Positions 41,140-49,555 of a DNA stretch of 52,353 bases are shown one piece after another. The notes under the pieces are model-generated. The model was not told where the DNA came from and made no database searches. It saw nothing but the letters and a program-made list of their open reading frames with translations. The position numbers and the translations under genes are program-made. Source of the DNA: Tatlockia sp. (GTDB lineage: Bacteria > Pseudomonadota > Gammaproteobacteria > Legionellales > Legionellaceae). How positions within the stretch are numbered: position 1 is the stretch's first letter; the number at the start of each line of letters is the position of its first letter. The DNA is taken from the NCBI GenBank assembly GCA_013697725.1, contig JACCWI010000048.1:1-52353 (forward strand), written 5' to 3'.

Positions 41140-42603
41140 TTATAAACTGTTTTCTAGAAGTCCAGGATGTGAAGCCTCCACTCCGCTTTTTTCCGCGTCC
41201 GCCGGCTTAAAAAATCGGGAATTTTGTAAATTTCTATATGCTTCTTGAGCATTAAATTTAAGGCAGGCGCTTTGCAAGGTAATTGTTGCATTTTCTATAA
41301 CCTTATCACCTTTTATTAAAAGATCTCGCCCTCTGGGCAGCCAAGAGAAATCACCTTTGGATTTGCAAGGATCAATACCTAATTCTTTATTCTCAACGGA
41401 GAACAAATGATTTAATTCATTGTAGTTAAAGGAATAAGGAGCAATTTTCTCTTCAAAATCAGCTTGACTTGAGATTTCTGTTCCAAAAAGACTAAATTTG
41501 ATATTGTAGGGGCCTGTGGTACAAATCACGCTATTTTTAATAAATTGCTCTCGAAATCGTTCTCGCATTTGCTCTACCAGCTTTTGCTCATCTAGCTGCA
41601 TTAATTCAGAGATTGTATTAAGCTTAGCTTGATTTAACTGAAGCCATTCTGTGTGAGAATTAATTCTTTTAAGAATCATTGCTTCTTTTTCTTTTGGTTT
41701 GAAGGGGGTTGGAAAATTAGTTATAAAATCCGCAAATGCAACTAGTCGTTCATCCGCGAGTAATTTTAATTCAATTAATTCCATGCCTAGACGTTCACGT
41801 CCAAACGAGGCAATTTGTTTTTCATTTAATAATAATTGTTCACAGAAGCTTTGATTAGTGGCACAGATATTAAAAATCTTAACGCGAGCCGCCTGAATTG
41901 AGCTGCCTTTAGACCAGCTATGTAGTAAATCAACCTCTGAATTTTCTTCAAAAAGAGAAGAAAAATCACCTTTCTTTGTGTTGGACATGTATTTTTCGAA
42001 ATAGGAATGCCCTTCTTCAAAAAAAGCGCAAGACTCATGTATATCACGCTGAATCTTCTGGATAAGGGGTAGCGCGTTATCTGAATCCACCACAGCAATT
42101 ACATTATTATTTAATCCAATTACAACTCCATGATCATCAAGGCTTTGACTAGAAATAGGTAAGAGCAAAGGTCTATCGACCTCTATCGTCTCAATTTCCC
42201 TGGTATTAATTAGCACATCTAAATCGCTATAAGTCCCTAATTCATAAACAGGCTTCAACCAGCTCAGAATATCTCTACAAAGAACAATAATCTGTTCAGA
42301 ATCCTTAGTAGATATTACATTTTCATAATCGCTGATTAAATTTTGTTCTTCAACAGTTTGACAAAGAGCAAAAATATCGACAACGTTAAGAGCTTTGAGA
42401 TTATTTTTTTTACAAAAGAAATATAGATCTGCAACTGATTTTTCAGTTAGCAATCGGCTATCAAAGATTAAGTAAATTAAATCATTAGTATTAGTTTGTC
42501 GCATCGTTACAAGACGTCGTTGGTTTGTGACATTCATAAATAAATTTTTATCAGTACTAAGCCAAATTTTAACGTGCTTGTGAGGGTTGTAAGTATATGT
42601 CAT
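41140..42603 (-). CDS. DXD-motif glycosyltransferase, Legionella effector type
   Basis: 487 residues. The N-terminal 150 residues show the fold of the TcdA/TcdB-like, GT-A toxins: HVKIWLSTDKNLFMNVTNQR and LIYLIFDSRLLTEKSVADLY, then ILSWLKPVYELGTYSDLDVL, which contains the DXD motif Asp127-Leu-Asp129 for the nucleotide sugar and metal. VIAVVDSDN follows near 180. This pattern matches DXD glycosyltransferases of Legionella effectors (SetA-like and relatives), which modify host proteins. The C-terminal half is helical and not assigned. AGGG lies 10 nt before the ATG. The inverted-repeat element lies just past the stop. Donor sugar and target are unknown. Confidence 0.72.
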   Translation of the reverse strand: MTYTYNPHKHVKIWLSTDKNLFMNVTNQRRLVTMRQTNTNDLIYLIFDSRLLTEKSVADLYFFCKKNNLKALNVVDIFALCQTVEEQNLISDYENVISTKDSEQIIVLCRDILSWLKPVYELGTYSDLDVLINTREIETIEVDRPLLLPISSQSLDDHGVVIGLNNNVIAVVDSDNALPLIQKIQRDIHESCAFFEEGHSYFEKYMSNTKKGDFSSLFEENSEVDLLHSWSKGSSIQAARVKIFNICATNQSFCEQLLLNEKQIASFGRERLGMELIELKLLADERLVAFADFITNFPTPFKPKEKEAMILKRINSHTEWLQLNQAKLNTISELMQLDEQKLVEQMRERFREQFIKNSVICTTGPYNIKFSLFGTEISSQADFEEKIAPYSFNYNELNHLFSVENKELGIDPCKSKGDFSWLPRGRDLLIKGDKVIENATITLQSACLKFNAQEAYRNLQNSRFFKPADAEKSGVEASHPGLLENSL

Positions 42604-42774
42604 TGCTAAATGCCCTAACTAAAAAAAGAGCAATTATACAATTTTTAACTACAGTGTCAATTAATCGTCTATTTTGATGATTATTTATAACAAAAAAATT
42701 TAATTAATCAATAAAAATAATAATATTAGTTGCTTATGCTAAGCTTAAGAAAAGATTAAAGTTAAGGAGCTAAG

Positions 42775-43071
42775 ATGAACAAACTACTCATTTTTTCAAT
42801 TTGCAACTGCCTTAGTATAGGTGCAATTTATGCCGCTAGCTCACCTGATATTAACGCCACCAAATGGATTTGCACTACCAATGCTCAACAAACTTCAACA
42901 AATCAAACTACAGGTCCTGCTACTGAAACTATGATAAGGAAAACTAAAGAAGCGACTCAAGATAAGGATCTAAATTCTGCTTTTGCTACGAATTCATTAA
43001 GTAATGCTTTTGCCTTGGCCATTAAAGAGTGTCATGATTGCAGTGAAATTTCTTGCAAAAAACAAAAATAA
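42775..43071 (+). CDS. Small secreted cysteine-containing protein
   Basis: 98 residues with a signal peptide (LLIFSICNCLSIGAIYA, cleavage near 20). The mature part has KWICTTNAQQTSTNQT near the start and KECHDCSEISCKKQK at the end, so four cysteines could form two disulfides. Similar small proteins with a WxCTTN segment are common in Legionella. AAGGAG lies 6 nt before the ATG. Probably periplasmic or released; function unknown. Confidence 0.75.
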   Translation: MNKLLIFSICNCLSIGAIYAASSPDINATKWICTTNAQQTSTNQTTGPATETMIRKTKEATQDKDLNSAFATNSLSNAFALAIKECHDCSEISCKKQK

Positions 43072-43244
43072 AACGTCACAGCTGGTTTAATTTCATGTAA
43101 AAGTTAAATTTTCCAAGCTATCTTTCTGATAGGTCTTCAGGCTTAGCAGCTCTAAGTTGTTTTCTCGGCTTCCAGCAAATTAAATTGTATATTAAAAACA
43201 AATGACCTATTATTGCGCAACATTTTATAGGATAGTGGAAACTA

Positions 43245-44153
43245 ATGCTTACTAAAAAAGAGACAAGTTCTAAACCTTCCCTCCTTCAAAGGCTATATAG
43301 CTATTTTTTTTACACTGAAGTGAGCCTGGAAGCTAAGAAGCCCATTAATTTTGCAAAAATTGATAAACGGATTGAATTTAACGGCCATTGGTTAGAAAGC
43401 TATCCTTCACAAGTCTTGATTAGAATTCCAAAGGATTTTGCTCAGGAAGTTATTTTAAAATTAAGGAAAGATAGCGATATTACTGACGTTTCAGAGCCTG
43501 CTTCGCAAATTGTTTGGCTAAGACTTATAACTCCTTTAATTTATGCTGGTATCTGCACTATTTTAGGTGCCATTTTAGGTACTTTTGTTTTTCCCGGCTT
43601 AGGGACATTGGCGGGCGCTTCAATAGGAGGCTGCTTTGGCGCAGGTTCCGGTCTTTTTATTGTTGGTCTTAATCTATCTGTTAATTCTAAAATAGTTAAG
43701 GGCGCCCTTTCATCTGTAATTGGAGCAATGATTGCCGGCGCAGCGGCAGGCGCTTTAGTAGGGACAGTTGTTCCCGGTTTGGGTAATATCATAGGCACTC
43801 TAATCGGTGCTACCCTAGGTTTCGCTGTTGGAATTTTTTCAAGCCTGGTTATTATTTCAACCTCAAAAACTGAATTTTCCGCTGAAGACATAGACGAAAC
43901 TGAGCCAGTGGTTATAGAAAATTATGATGATGAATCGATTAAGGGTTCCTCAGCACAACTTGCAGCGCTTGGAGGTAGCTATGAATCTCATTATAAAGAT
44001 TATCAAGCTGCCTTAATTGATTTATGCGAACCGGATAATCTTGGGCATGACTTTCTCGAGCAGAATCAAGAATTCATTGATCAATTAAATAATAATTTTA
44101 ATGAAAAGTTAGAATGTGAAAGGCAGAATTTAAATACCTCATTCTTATCTTAA
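43245..44153 (+). CDS. Membrane protein with duplicated glycine-zipper hairpins
   Basis: 302 residues. A polar N-terminal domain (1-90) is followed by a hydrophobic block (92-205) with two related glycine-zipper units: residues 108-141 (GAILGTFVFPGLGTLAGASI) and 168-201 (GALVGTVVPGLGNIIGTLIG). The sequence PGLGxxxGxxIG recurs in both and in the stress protein at 48934-49434. The C-terminal 100 residues are acidic. Hairpins of this type insert in membranes and oligomerise. Possible effector or stress protein; not recognised. Confidence 0.65.
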   Translation: MLTKKETSSKPSLLQRLYSYFFYTEVSLEAKKPINFAKIDKRIEFNGHWLESYPSQVLIRIPKDFAQEVILKLRKDSDITDVSEPASQIVWLRLITPLIYAGICTILGAILGTFVFPGLGTLAGASIGGCFGAGSGLFIVGLNLSVNSKIVKGALSSVIGAMIAGAAAGALVGTVVPGLGNIIGTLIGATLGFAVGIFSSLVIISTSKTEFSAEDIDETEPVVIENYDDESIKGSSAQLAALGGSYESHYKDYQAALIDLCEPDNLGHDFLEQNQEFIDQLNNNFNEKLECERQNLNTSFLS

Positions 44154-44279
44154 GAAGCAATCCATCTAAGGTCTGGCAAGATAATCCGTCAAAAAAATCA
44201 GCCGAGACTTGTAGCCTTTTAACCGTTCCTCTACTATCAAATAAGGTCAAAGAATTTTACCACTAAGCAAGGAGACTTT

Positions 44280-44759
44280 ATGTTAACTACAGAAGAAGCA
44301 AAAAAATTATGGGATTTAGTTAAACCTTTAGAAACTGCAATGTTAGTTACCTCTGAACAAGATCTTATGCAAGCACGACCTATGCAATTGGTGCAAGATA
44401 AATTTGATGGAACGTTTTATTTTTTTACTGAGGTACCTACAGAAAAAACCAGAGAGGTTAGCCAACATCAAAATATCTGTTTAACTTTTAGTTGCCCTAA
44501 GTCTCAAAGCTATGTATCGGTTTCAGGAAAGGCTTCTGTAATAAGGGATAACGAGTTAATAGAAAAATTTTGGAGCCCCTTTATTGCAGCCTGGTTTCCA
44601 CAAGGCAAGGAAGATCCCTCTGTCGCTTTAATGAAAATCGAAGCTTATCAGGCTGAGTATTGGCAAGGGAAAGGCAGCAAAATAACTCAGTTATTTAAAT
44701 ATGCAAATGCTTATGTATCCGGTCATCGACCTGATATTGGAAAGCATGAACAATTCTGA
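44280..44759 (+). CDS. PPOX-type (general stress protein 26) FMN-binding fold protein
   Basis: 159 residues with the split-barrel flavin-reductase-like fold: TEEAKKLWDLVKPLETAMLV, ARPMQLVQDKFDGTFYFFTE and KTREVSQHQNICLTFSCPKS are in the order seen in pyridoxamine-5-phosphate oxidase-related stress proteins; the end has the GKGSKITQLFKYANAYVSG helix. It likely binds FMN or a deazaflavin; the substrate is unknown. AAGGAG lies 6 nt before the ATG. Confidence 0.88.
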   Translation: MLTTEEAKKLWDLVKPLETAMLVTSEQDLMQARPMQLVQDKFDGTFYFFTEVPTEKTREVSQHQNICLTFSCPKSQSYVSVSGKASVIRDNELIEKFWSPFIAAWFPQGKEDPSVALMKIEAYQAEYWQGKGSKITQLFKYANAYVSGHRPDIGKHEQF

Positions 44760-44821
44760 TAATTGGATAGAATAGGTTGTTTATTAATTACATACCGCTA
44801 TAAATAACCTGTTCTTTTAGC

Positions 44822-45268
44822 TCAAAATTTTGCAATTAATATGACACCAAGCACCATAAAACATCCTCCCAGACAACGGTATAAATTAATAGTCTGAACT
44901 GGAAGATTCAGCCAGCCGTAATGATCCAGGACAAGCGATGTAATCACATTAGCAGTAATGACTAAGCCATTAAAAGTGGCTGCACCAATTTTATCGATAT
45001 ATAATAACCCTGAGAAAAAAGCGATAGCCCCAGCAAGGCCTCCTAAGGGAGCCCACCAGGGTAGTTGGGTAATTAAATTCAAGTTAGATGTTGGTTTGGG
45101 TATAATTATAAACAATAAAATACAAGCAAAAAGAATCACTGTAAATGAAACAACGCTGGCTAACCAGGGATTTTGCACTAAAATTCGTAGCTGAGCATTT
45201 ATAGGATTGCCAATTGCTTGAAGAATCCCTGAGATAATTACAAAGAGGTAAATTCCTAAAAAATTCAT
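44822..45268 (-). CDS. DMT-superfamily YdcZ-like membrane protein
   Basis: 148 residues with five hydrophobic helices, the half-size YdcZ/DUF606 type of the drug/metabolite transporter superfamily. Motifs: GILQAIGNPINAQLRILVQN, LPWWAPLGGLAGAIAFFSGL and GAATFNGLVITANVITSLVL DHYGW. It probably works as a dimer. AAGGG precedes the ATG. Convergent with the stress protein gene, upstream of which nothing is coupled. The substrate is not known. Confidence 0.85.
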   Translation of the reverse strand: MNFLGIYLFVIISGILQAIGNPINAQLRILVQNPWLASVVSFTVILFACILLFIIIPKPTSNLNLITQLPWWAPLGGLAGAIAFFSGLLYIDKIGAATFNGLVITANVITSLVLDHYGWLNLPVQTINLYRCLGGCFMVLGVILIAKF

Positions 45269-45368
45269 TACTCACTTCCCTTGTGACCCACATTAATCAA
45301 TAAAAACTCTCATACTCTTGGATTATTCGGCTAACTTTCTCTAAAAAAATTGAAGCGTAAAATTTCTA

Positions 45369-46136
45369 TTATTTATCTCCAAAATCGAGTTCATATCCCT
45401 GTTGAGAATTAAATTTCTGACCCTCAAAAACTCTTAAATCAATTTTGCATTTTAATTTATCAATATCTATAACAAAAAAACTATTTTGTTTATCTTTAGA
45501 ACGCGCGCAAAGCAAAGAACCGGCGTGGAGTAGGGCAAATTGTTGAGCAGGAGTTTTGCTGATAATTTTTACATTGGCATAATGAAGATGACCTGTGCAT
45601 ACAAGATGAATTGGACTATCTTTTAAATATTCAATAAATTCTTCCGCATTATTCAAAGGATGATGCAAACCCGAAAAATAATTAAGATTATGATGAAAAA
45701 AAAGAATATTTAACTGACTGGAATTGCTGGAAAAATGATCTTTGATACGCTCTAAAGTGGATTGACTCAATTGGCCATCTTTAATTTTAAAGCGATCAAC
45801 ACTATTCACTCCTAAGATATTAACTTCATCATTAGAGAACTGAGAGTCTAAATTTTGAGAAATATAGCGGTGATAATGCTTAAAAGGTTGGAGTAGGCGC
45901 TTAAAGGGGTTAAAAAATGGGATGTCATGATTTCCTGGTACAGCAAGAAAAGGTAGAGCAATTCGCTCTAAGAACTGTTGCATCAAAATATATTGCTCTT
46001 CCTTGGCTCTTTGCGTTAAATCACCTGAAATTAGAATTAAATCGGGCTCTAATGCAGCTAAATCGCTTAGAAACGGTTCTATCAGATAGGGATTATGCAT
46101 GCCAAAATGAAGATCAGAAATTTGCACTATTCTCAT
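45369..46136 (-). CDS. Calcineurin-like metallophosphoesterase
   Basis: 255 residues with the five metallophosphoesterase motifs: SDLHFG (Asp8, His10), LISGDLTQRA, AVPGNHDIP, LFFHHNLNY and CTGHLHYANV. Two metal ions and a phosphodiester substrate are expected (CpdA-like or lipid phosphoesterase). Its ATG overlaps the stop of the upstream lipid kinase gene (ATGA), so the two are translationally coupled and probably act on related phospholipid metabolites. Confidence 0.93.
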   Translation of the reverse strand: MRIVQISDLHFGMHNPYLIEPFLSDLAALEPDLILISGDLTQRAKEEQYILMQQFLERIALPFLAVPGNHDIPFFNPFKRLLQPFKHYHRYISQNLDSQFSNDEVNILGVNSVDRFKIKDGQLSQSTLERIKDHFSSNSSQLNILFFHHNLNYFSGLHHPLNNAEEFIEYLKDSPIHLVCTGHLHYANVKIISKTPAQQFALLHAGSLLCARSKDKQNSFFVIDIDKLKCKIDLRVFEGQKFNSQQGYELDFGDK

Positions 46137-46990
46137 GAAGGATTCATCAAAAGATTAAGTGCTTTGGGTAAAGATTTATAAAGCAAAGGAGTCTTTGAAC
46201 TTAGTGTGTCGCCGTCCAGTGAAATATGTATGTTTTTTTCTTTAGGAAAATGCAACTCAAGAGGCTCAGATAATTTTAAAATTTCAAAATTTTTTTTATT
46301 ATTAAATAAACTTTTTAAAATTTTAATAAAGTTAATTTTGCCGTATTTAAAATAATAAAGACCGAGGAGTGCATCATTAAAGCTATCTCTAGTAATTGTT
46401 ATGGGAAACTTAAGCGAATATATATTATTGGACACCATTAGAAAGGATGTATTTAAGGAACGATTTAATTGGCTAGATTTTACTCTAACTTTAAAAACTG
46501 GATGTTTTTTAAAACTCTCGATGAAACTGGGAATATAACTTAACCATTTATTATAAAATTTAGAGTATCTATCCCTTTTTTGTGCAAATTTCGGATAAAA
46601 ACCAATAGATGAATTGTTTATAAATACAAAACCATTGACTTCACCCAGATCAATTTGAATTAGATTTTCACTTTTTATTGCCGCGGTTAAATCCTTTGGG
46701 TTCTGCGGTAAGCCCAATTCCTTAACCAGGTGATTCATTGTACCTAGAGGAAGGACACCCAATTTAATAGAAGTATTAGCGCAGACCTGGGCAGCTGAAC
46801 GGATAGAACCATCCCCGCCACCAATAAGAATAATCGAATATTTTAAGACACAGTCTTTAATTGTGGAGGATAAATCTTTAGAATCAGTTTCAAATAAATC
46901 ATAAGTAAATTGTGATTCATCAAAAGATTGCAGATAGCTATCCAGGTAGTCCGCGTTTTTTGCTTTCTTATTAACTATTATGGCTATCAT
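46133..46990 (-). CDS. Diacylglycerol/sphingosine-type lipid kinase
   Basis: 285 residues from the ATG at 46990; a TTG one codon upstream is ignored. The DAGK catalytic domain shows ILIGGGDGSIRSAAQVC (ATP loop), LGVLPLGTMNHLVKELGLP, and NNSSIGFYPKFAQKRDRYSK. The C-terminal domain has IHISLDGDTLSSKTPL, the second ATP-binding part typical of YegS/DgkB. It would phosphorylate diacylglycerol or a related lipid. First gene of an operon with the phosphoesterase (ATGA overlap). Cytosolic, membrane-associating. Confidence 0.9.
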   Translation of the reverse strand: MIAIIVNKKAKNADYLDSYLQSFDESQFTYDLFETDSKDLSSTIKDCVLKYSIILIGGGDGSIRSAAQVCANTSIKLGVLPLGTMNHLVKELGLPQNPKDLTAAIKSENLIQIDLGEVNGFVFINNSSIGFYPKFAQKRDRYSKFYNKWLSYIPSFIESFKKHPVFKVRVKSSQLNRSLNTSFLMVSNNIYSLKFPITITRDSFNDALLGLYYFKYGKINFIKILKSLFNNKKNFEILKLSEPLELHFPKEKNIHISLDGDTLSSKTPLLYKSLPKALNLLMNPS

Positions 46991-47112
46991 CAAATTAAAT
47001 CCGTTTAAAATGAGTTAGAACTAGTATAGCCCTAATATCTAGAGTAGATAAGTTAATATTAATACATTAATTTTATCATAGTAAATAGATTTGAAAATTG
47101 ATTTAGTTTAAC

Positions 47113-47140
47113 AAATTCCTCAGCCTAGACTGAGGAATTT
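47113..47140 (-). terminator. Terminator after the CheD-like gene
   Basis: AAATTCCTCAG pairs with CTGAGGAATTT (perfect 11-bp stem, 6-nt loop), 12 nt beyond the stop on the minus strand, followed by TGTT. Confidence 0.7.
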
Positions 47141-47152
47141 AAATTTATAGAG

Positions 47153-48349
47153 TTAAAGAGCGAAATCATTCTTTATTTTCTTGATTTCCTGTTCACCCTT
47201 TTCAGCCTGTTCTGAGTCAGGCCTCTCTCTTTTATTAGTAAAGAAGCTTAAACCCCTTTTATCGCTGATAATTTCCGATTTTGGGGTTTCTTTGGGCTCT
47301 GGCTCATGTGATTCACGACTATCTTCACTGGAATCATTTTCAGAGCTTGAATTATCATGACTCCTGTCATTAAATAAGGTTTCTGCTGAAGGATAAGTTA
47401 ATACATCAATGGAAATACAATCTTCATAATGAATGACGCAGGCATTGACCACTACAGTAGCGTGGACAAGGCAAAGGTCTTTAATAGAAAGCTTGCCTTT
47501 ATATATAATAGGGAGAAGATTTTCAAGCTGATCTGGCATACCCCCAATAAGATAAAAACTCACATCTTGTCCCTTTTTTTGGCAATTATTATAAACCCAC
47601 TCCATGTAAGGTTCATGATCATAGACACTATGCTTTAAGAAAACCTTTGGCTTTTCATTCTCTTTTTCAACCACCGAGATGATAGCTACACAATTATAAA
47701 GGCCCGTTGTACCCAGAAAACCACCCTTTTCTAAGCTTAATTCCTTGATCTCTTCCATTTCAACGTTAAATTCAGGTCTATTAAAAACTTGATTGAAAAG
47801 TGCAGAAGTTTTCTCAACCTGAGCTTTTGAAGCGGCTGGTTTCTCTTCTACGGGGTCTTTTTTAACATTGAACCAGTTAATGTATTCTTGCAGATGCTGA
47901 TTAATATTTGATAAATAATTTGTATTTTCCCAGCAATCAATTTCATTTTTAAAGTTAACTGAATTAATAGAGTTGGTTAGGAGGTTATAATTAGTAATTA
48001 GTCCTTTAAAATTCTTCATTTTATAGAAACCGATTAGATTAGTTTCAAGCGCGGGACTAAACAATAATTCCACTAAAACTTTATCTGAAAGTGAAAAAAT
48101 TTTAAATTGTTCTAAATTAATGACTTTAACTAATTGTGAATAAAATAAACATTTTAAATACAATTCATGAAATCTTGAATGCGGCTTTAAAGCGGTGATG
48201 AGTTTTAAATTTTTAATTAGCTCATCATTAAACCAAGCCGCTGTTACGCTATTATTTTGAGTTAAAAGTTCAAGAATTTGCAAGGTCCTATCAATTAAAA
48301 TTTGGTGATTTCCCTGTATATATGTAGTTAATATAACCGGTGTAGTCAT
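47153..48349 (-). CDS. Effector-like protein with a CheD-like (Thr-Cys-His) deamidase signature
   Basis: 398 residues. The first 165 are helical. Residues 210-320 contain FLGTTGLYNCVAIISVV followed by KVFLKHSVYD and VSFYLIGGMPDQLENLLPII. This matches the order and spacing in CheD-type glutamine deamidases: Thr214 six residues before Cys220, His240 about 20 after it, then a GG turn. In CheD the same Thr, Cys and His form the catalytic site in T-L-G-L-G-S-C-V-A-V. The C-terminal 70 residues are Ser/Glu-rich, then basic (NKRERPD, EIKKIKND), perhaps a nuclear-targeting tail. GAGG precedes the ATG. There are no chemotaxis genes nearby, so the target is probably not a chemoreceptor. Assignment by motif only. 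Confidence 0.55.
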   Translation of the reverse strand: MTTPVILTTYIQGNHQILIDRTLQILELLTQNNSVTAAWFNDELIKNLKLITALKPHSRFHELYLKCLFYSQLVKVINLEQFKIFSLSDKVLVELLFSPALETNLIGFYKMKNFKGLITNYNLLTNSINSVNFKNEIDCWENTNYLSNINQHLQEYINWFNVKKDPVEEKPAASKAQVEKTSALFNQVFNRPEFNVEMEEIKELSLEKGGFLGTTGLYNCVAIISVVEKENEKPKVFLKHSVYDHEPYMEWVYNNCQKKGQDVSFYLIGGMPDQLENLLPIIYKGKLSIKDLCLVHATVVVNACVIHYEDCISIDVLTYPSAETLFNDRSHDNSSSENDSSEDSRESHEPEPKETPKSEIISDKRGLSFFTNKRERPDSEQAEKGEQEIKKIKNDFAL

Positions 48350-48493
48350 TATTTAGCCTCTATTTTTAAAAATGAGCTAATCATACACTATTTGATTAAA
48401 TAGAATAATATTTTTCTTCCAAACTTTGATTGCTCTCCAATCTCTATAGACCTATTGGCTATACTTTACATAATTTATCCTATATGAGTTTTT

Positions 48494-48904
48494 ATGAGCA
48501 TTAAAACGAAGCGCTGGTGTGATCCATGCTCCCCAACTGATGGTTGGAGAATTCTAATCTGTCGTTATCGCCCCAGAGGCTTAGCTAGAAAAGATGAAAC
48601 TTGGGACGCTTGGTTTAAACAACTAGCTCCTAGTCGTGAATTACATGCTAAAGCCTACGGGAAAATCACCGGAGTACCTTTAAGTTGGGATATTTATTGT
48701 GTATTTTATTTTGAGGAGATGAAAGCAGCTAATTCACAGAAGTTAATTGCTTTTCTTGCCAAGGTTATTGAAGCGGGGCAAACGCTTACTTTGCTCTGTT
48801 CCTCAGCGTGTAAAGATGAAAATCATTGTCATAGGAGTTTGTTAAAAGGGATGATTGAGAATAAATTAATAACCAATATGAATATAAATAAAAATCACTC
48901 TTAG
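48494..48904 (+). CDS. DUF488 family protein
   Basis: 136 residues. DGWRILICRYRPRGLARKDE TWDAWF and KQLAPSRELHAKAYG match the N-terminal signature of DUF488 (R-x-W-P-R-G-x, then LAPS-x-x-LR). LTLLCSSACKDENHCHRSLL matches its conserved end, here with Cys-rich changes (normally YSAKDEEHNHA). The biochemical role of the family is not settled. The stop codon lies within the left arm region of a strong terminator. The RBS is weak. Confidence 0.82.
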   Translation: MSIKTKRWCDPCSPTDGWRILICRYRPRGLARKDETWDAWFKQLAPSRELHAKAYGKITGVPLSWDIYCVFYFEEMKAANSQKLIAFLAKVIEAGQTLTLLCSSACKDENHCHRSLLKGMIENKLITNMNINKNHS

Positions 48905-48926
48905 AACTTGTTCCAAGAGTGATTTT
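48891..48926. terminator. Strong bidirectional terminator
   Basis: AAAATCACTCTT and AAGAGTGATTTT form a perfect 12-bp stem. The loop continues as GAAC TT GTTC with one mismatch, extending the helix to about 17 bp. A and T runs flank both sides; it serves the convergent genes ending at 48904 and 48934. Confidence 0.85.
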
Positions 48927-48933
48927 GGTAAGG

Positions 48934-49434
48934 TTATCGACGATACTCTTCCCAATCTTTACGCAAATCGCTTTCAGATTTCGATTCATCCACACCTAAA
49001 ACGATACCGCCGGATTTAATACCTTTTTCATAATGTTTCGCTTTTTCTTCTGGAATACCCCAGCCTACTAATGCACCAACTAATCCACCAGTAATACTTC
49101 CCGCACCAGCTCCAGCCAAGCCTGCGGCAATAGGTCCTGCGACAACCAAACCTAAACCAGGAATGACCAGGCTTGTACCAACTGCAGCGATAGCAGCAAC
49201 AATGCCACCAATTACAGCACCGGTAGCTCCACCAACGCCCATGCCTTCCATGGATTTATTGCCTTCGTTTACTAAAGGAGAATCATAATATTTTTTGCGG
49301 GATTCGTCAGACATCATGACATTAATATCTTTTTCACTATAGCCCCGTTCGATAGCGCGCTGATAGGCTTTTTCAGCGGACTCTTTAGAATCAAAAAGCT
49401 CAGTGGTAAAACGATCATTTCTAAATTCAGACAT
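48934..49434 (-). CDS. Glycine-rich general stress protein
   Basis: 166 residues from the ATG at 49434, chosen for AAGGAG 7 nt upstream; the ATG at 49479 lacks a ribosome binding site. The N-terminal 60 residues fit the heat-induced/YflT-like domain (RFTTELFDSKESAEKAYQRA, then GYSEKDINVMMS). The middle is a glycine-zipper membrane segment (GGATGAVIGGIVAAIAAVGT, VIPGLGLVVAGPIAAGLAGA) and the end is polar (GIVLGVDESKSESDLRKDWE). Such proteins are induced by general stress. Neighbouring KGG and PPOX-type proteins suggest a stress-response locality. Confidence 0.82.
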   Translation of the reverse strand: MSEFRNDRFTTELFDSKESAEKAYQRAIERGYSEKDINVMMSDESRKKYYDSPLVNEGNKSMEGMGVGGATGAVIGGIVAAIAAVGTSLVIPGLGLVVAGPIAAGLAGAGAGSITGGLVGALVGWGIPEEKAKHYEKGIKSGGIVLGVDESKSESDLRKDWEEYRR

Positions 49435-49555
49435 CCCAATCTCCTTAGTTGTTAAAATTAATCTTATAGCGTTATTCATACAGAATAATCATAAAAAATA
49501 AAATTTAGCAAATGAGTGACAAAAGTTCAACAGACTGTAACTTAAAGAATTAGAG

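Noticed and set aside
43541..43891. Proline/alanine-rich 116-codon frame on the minus strand
   Set aside because: It is the antisense of the glycine-zipper region of the gene at 43245-44153.
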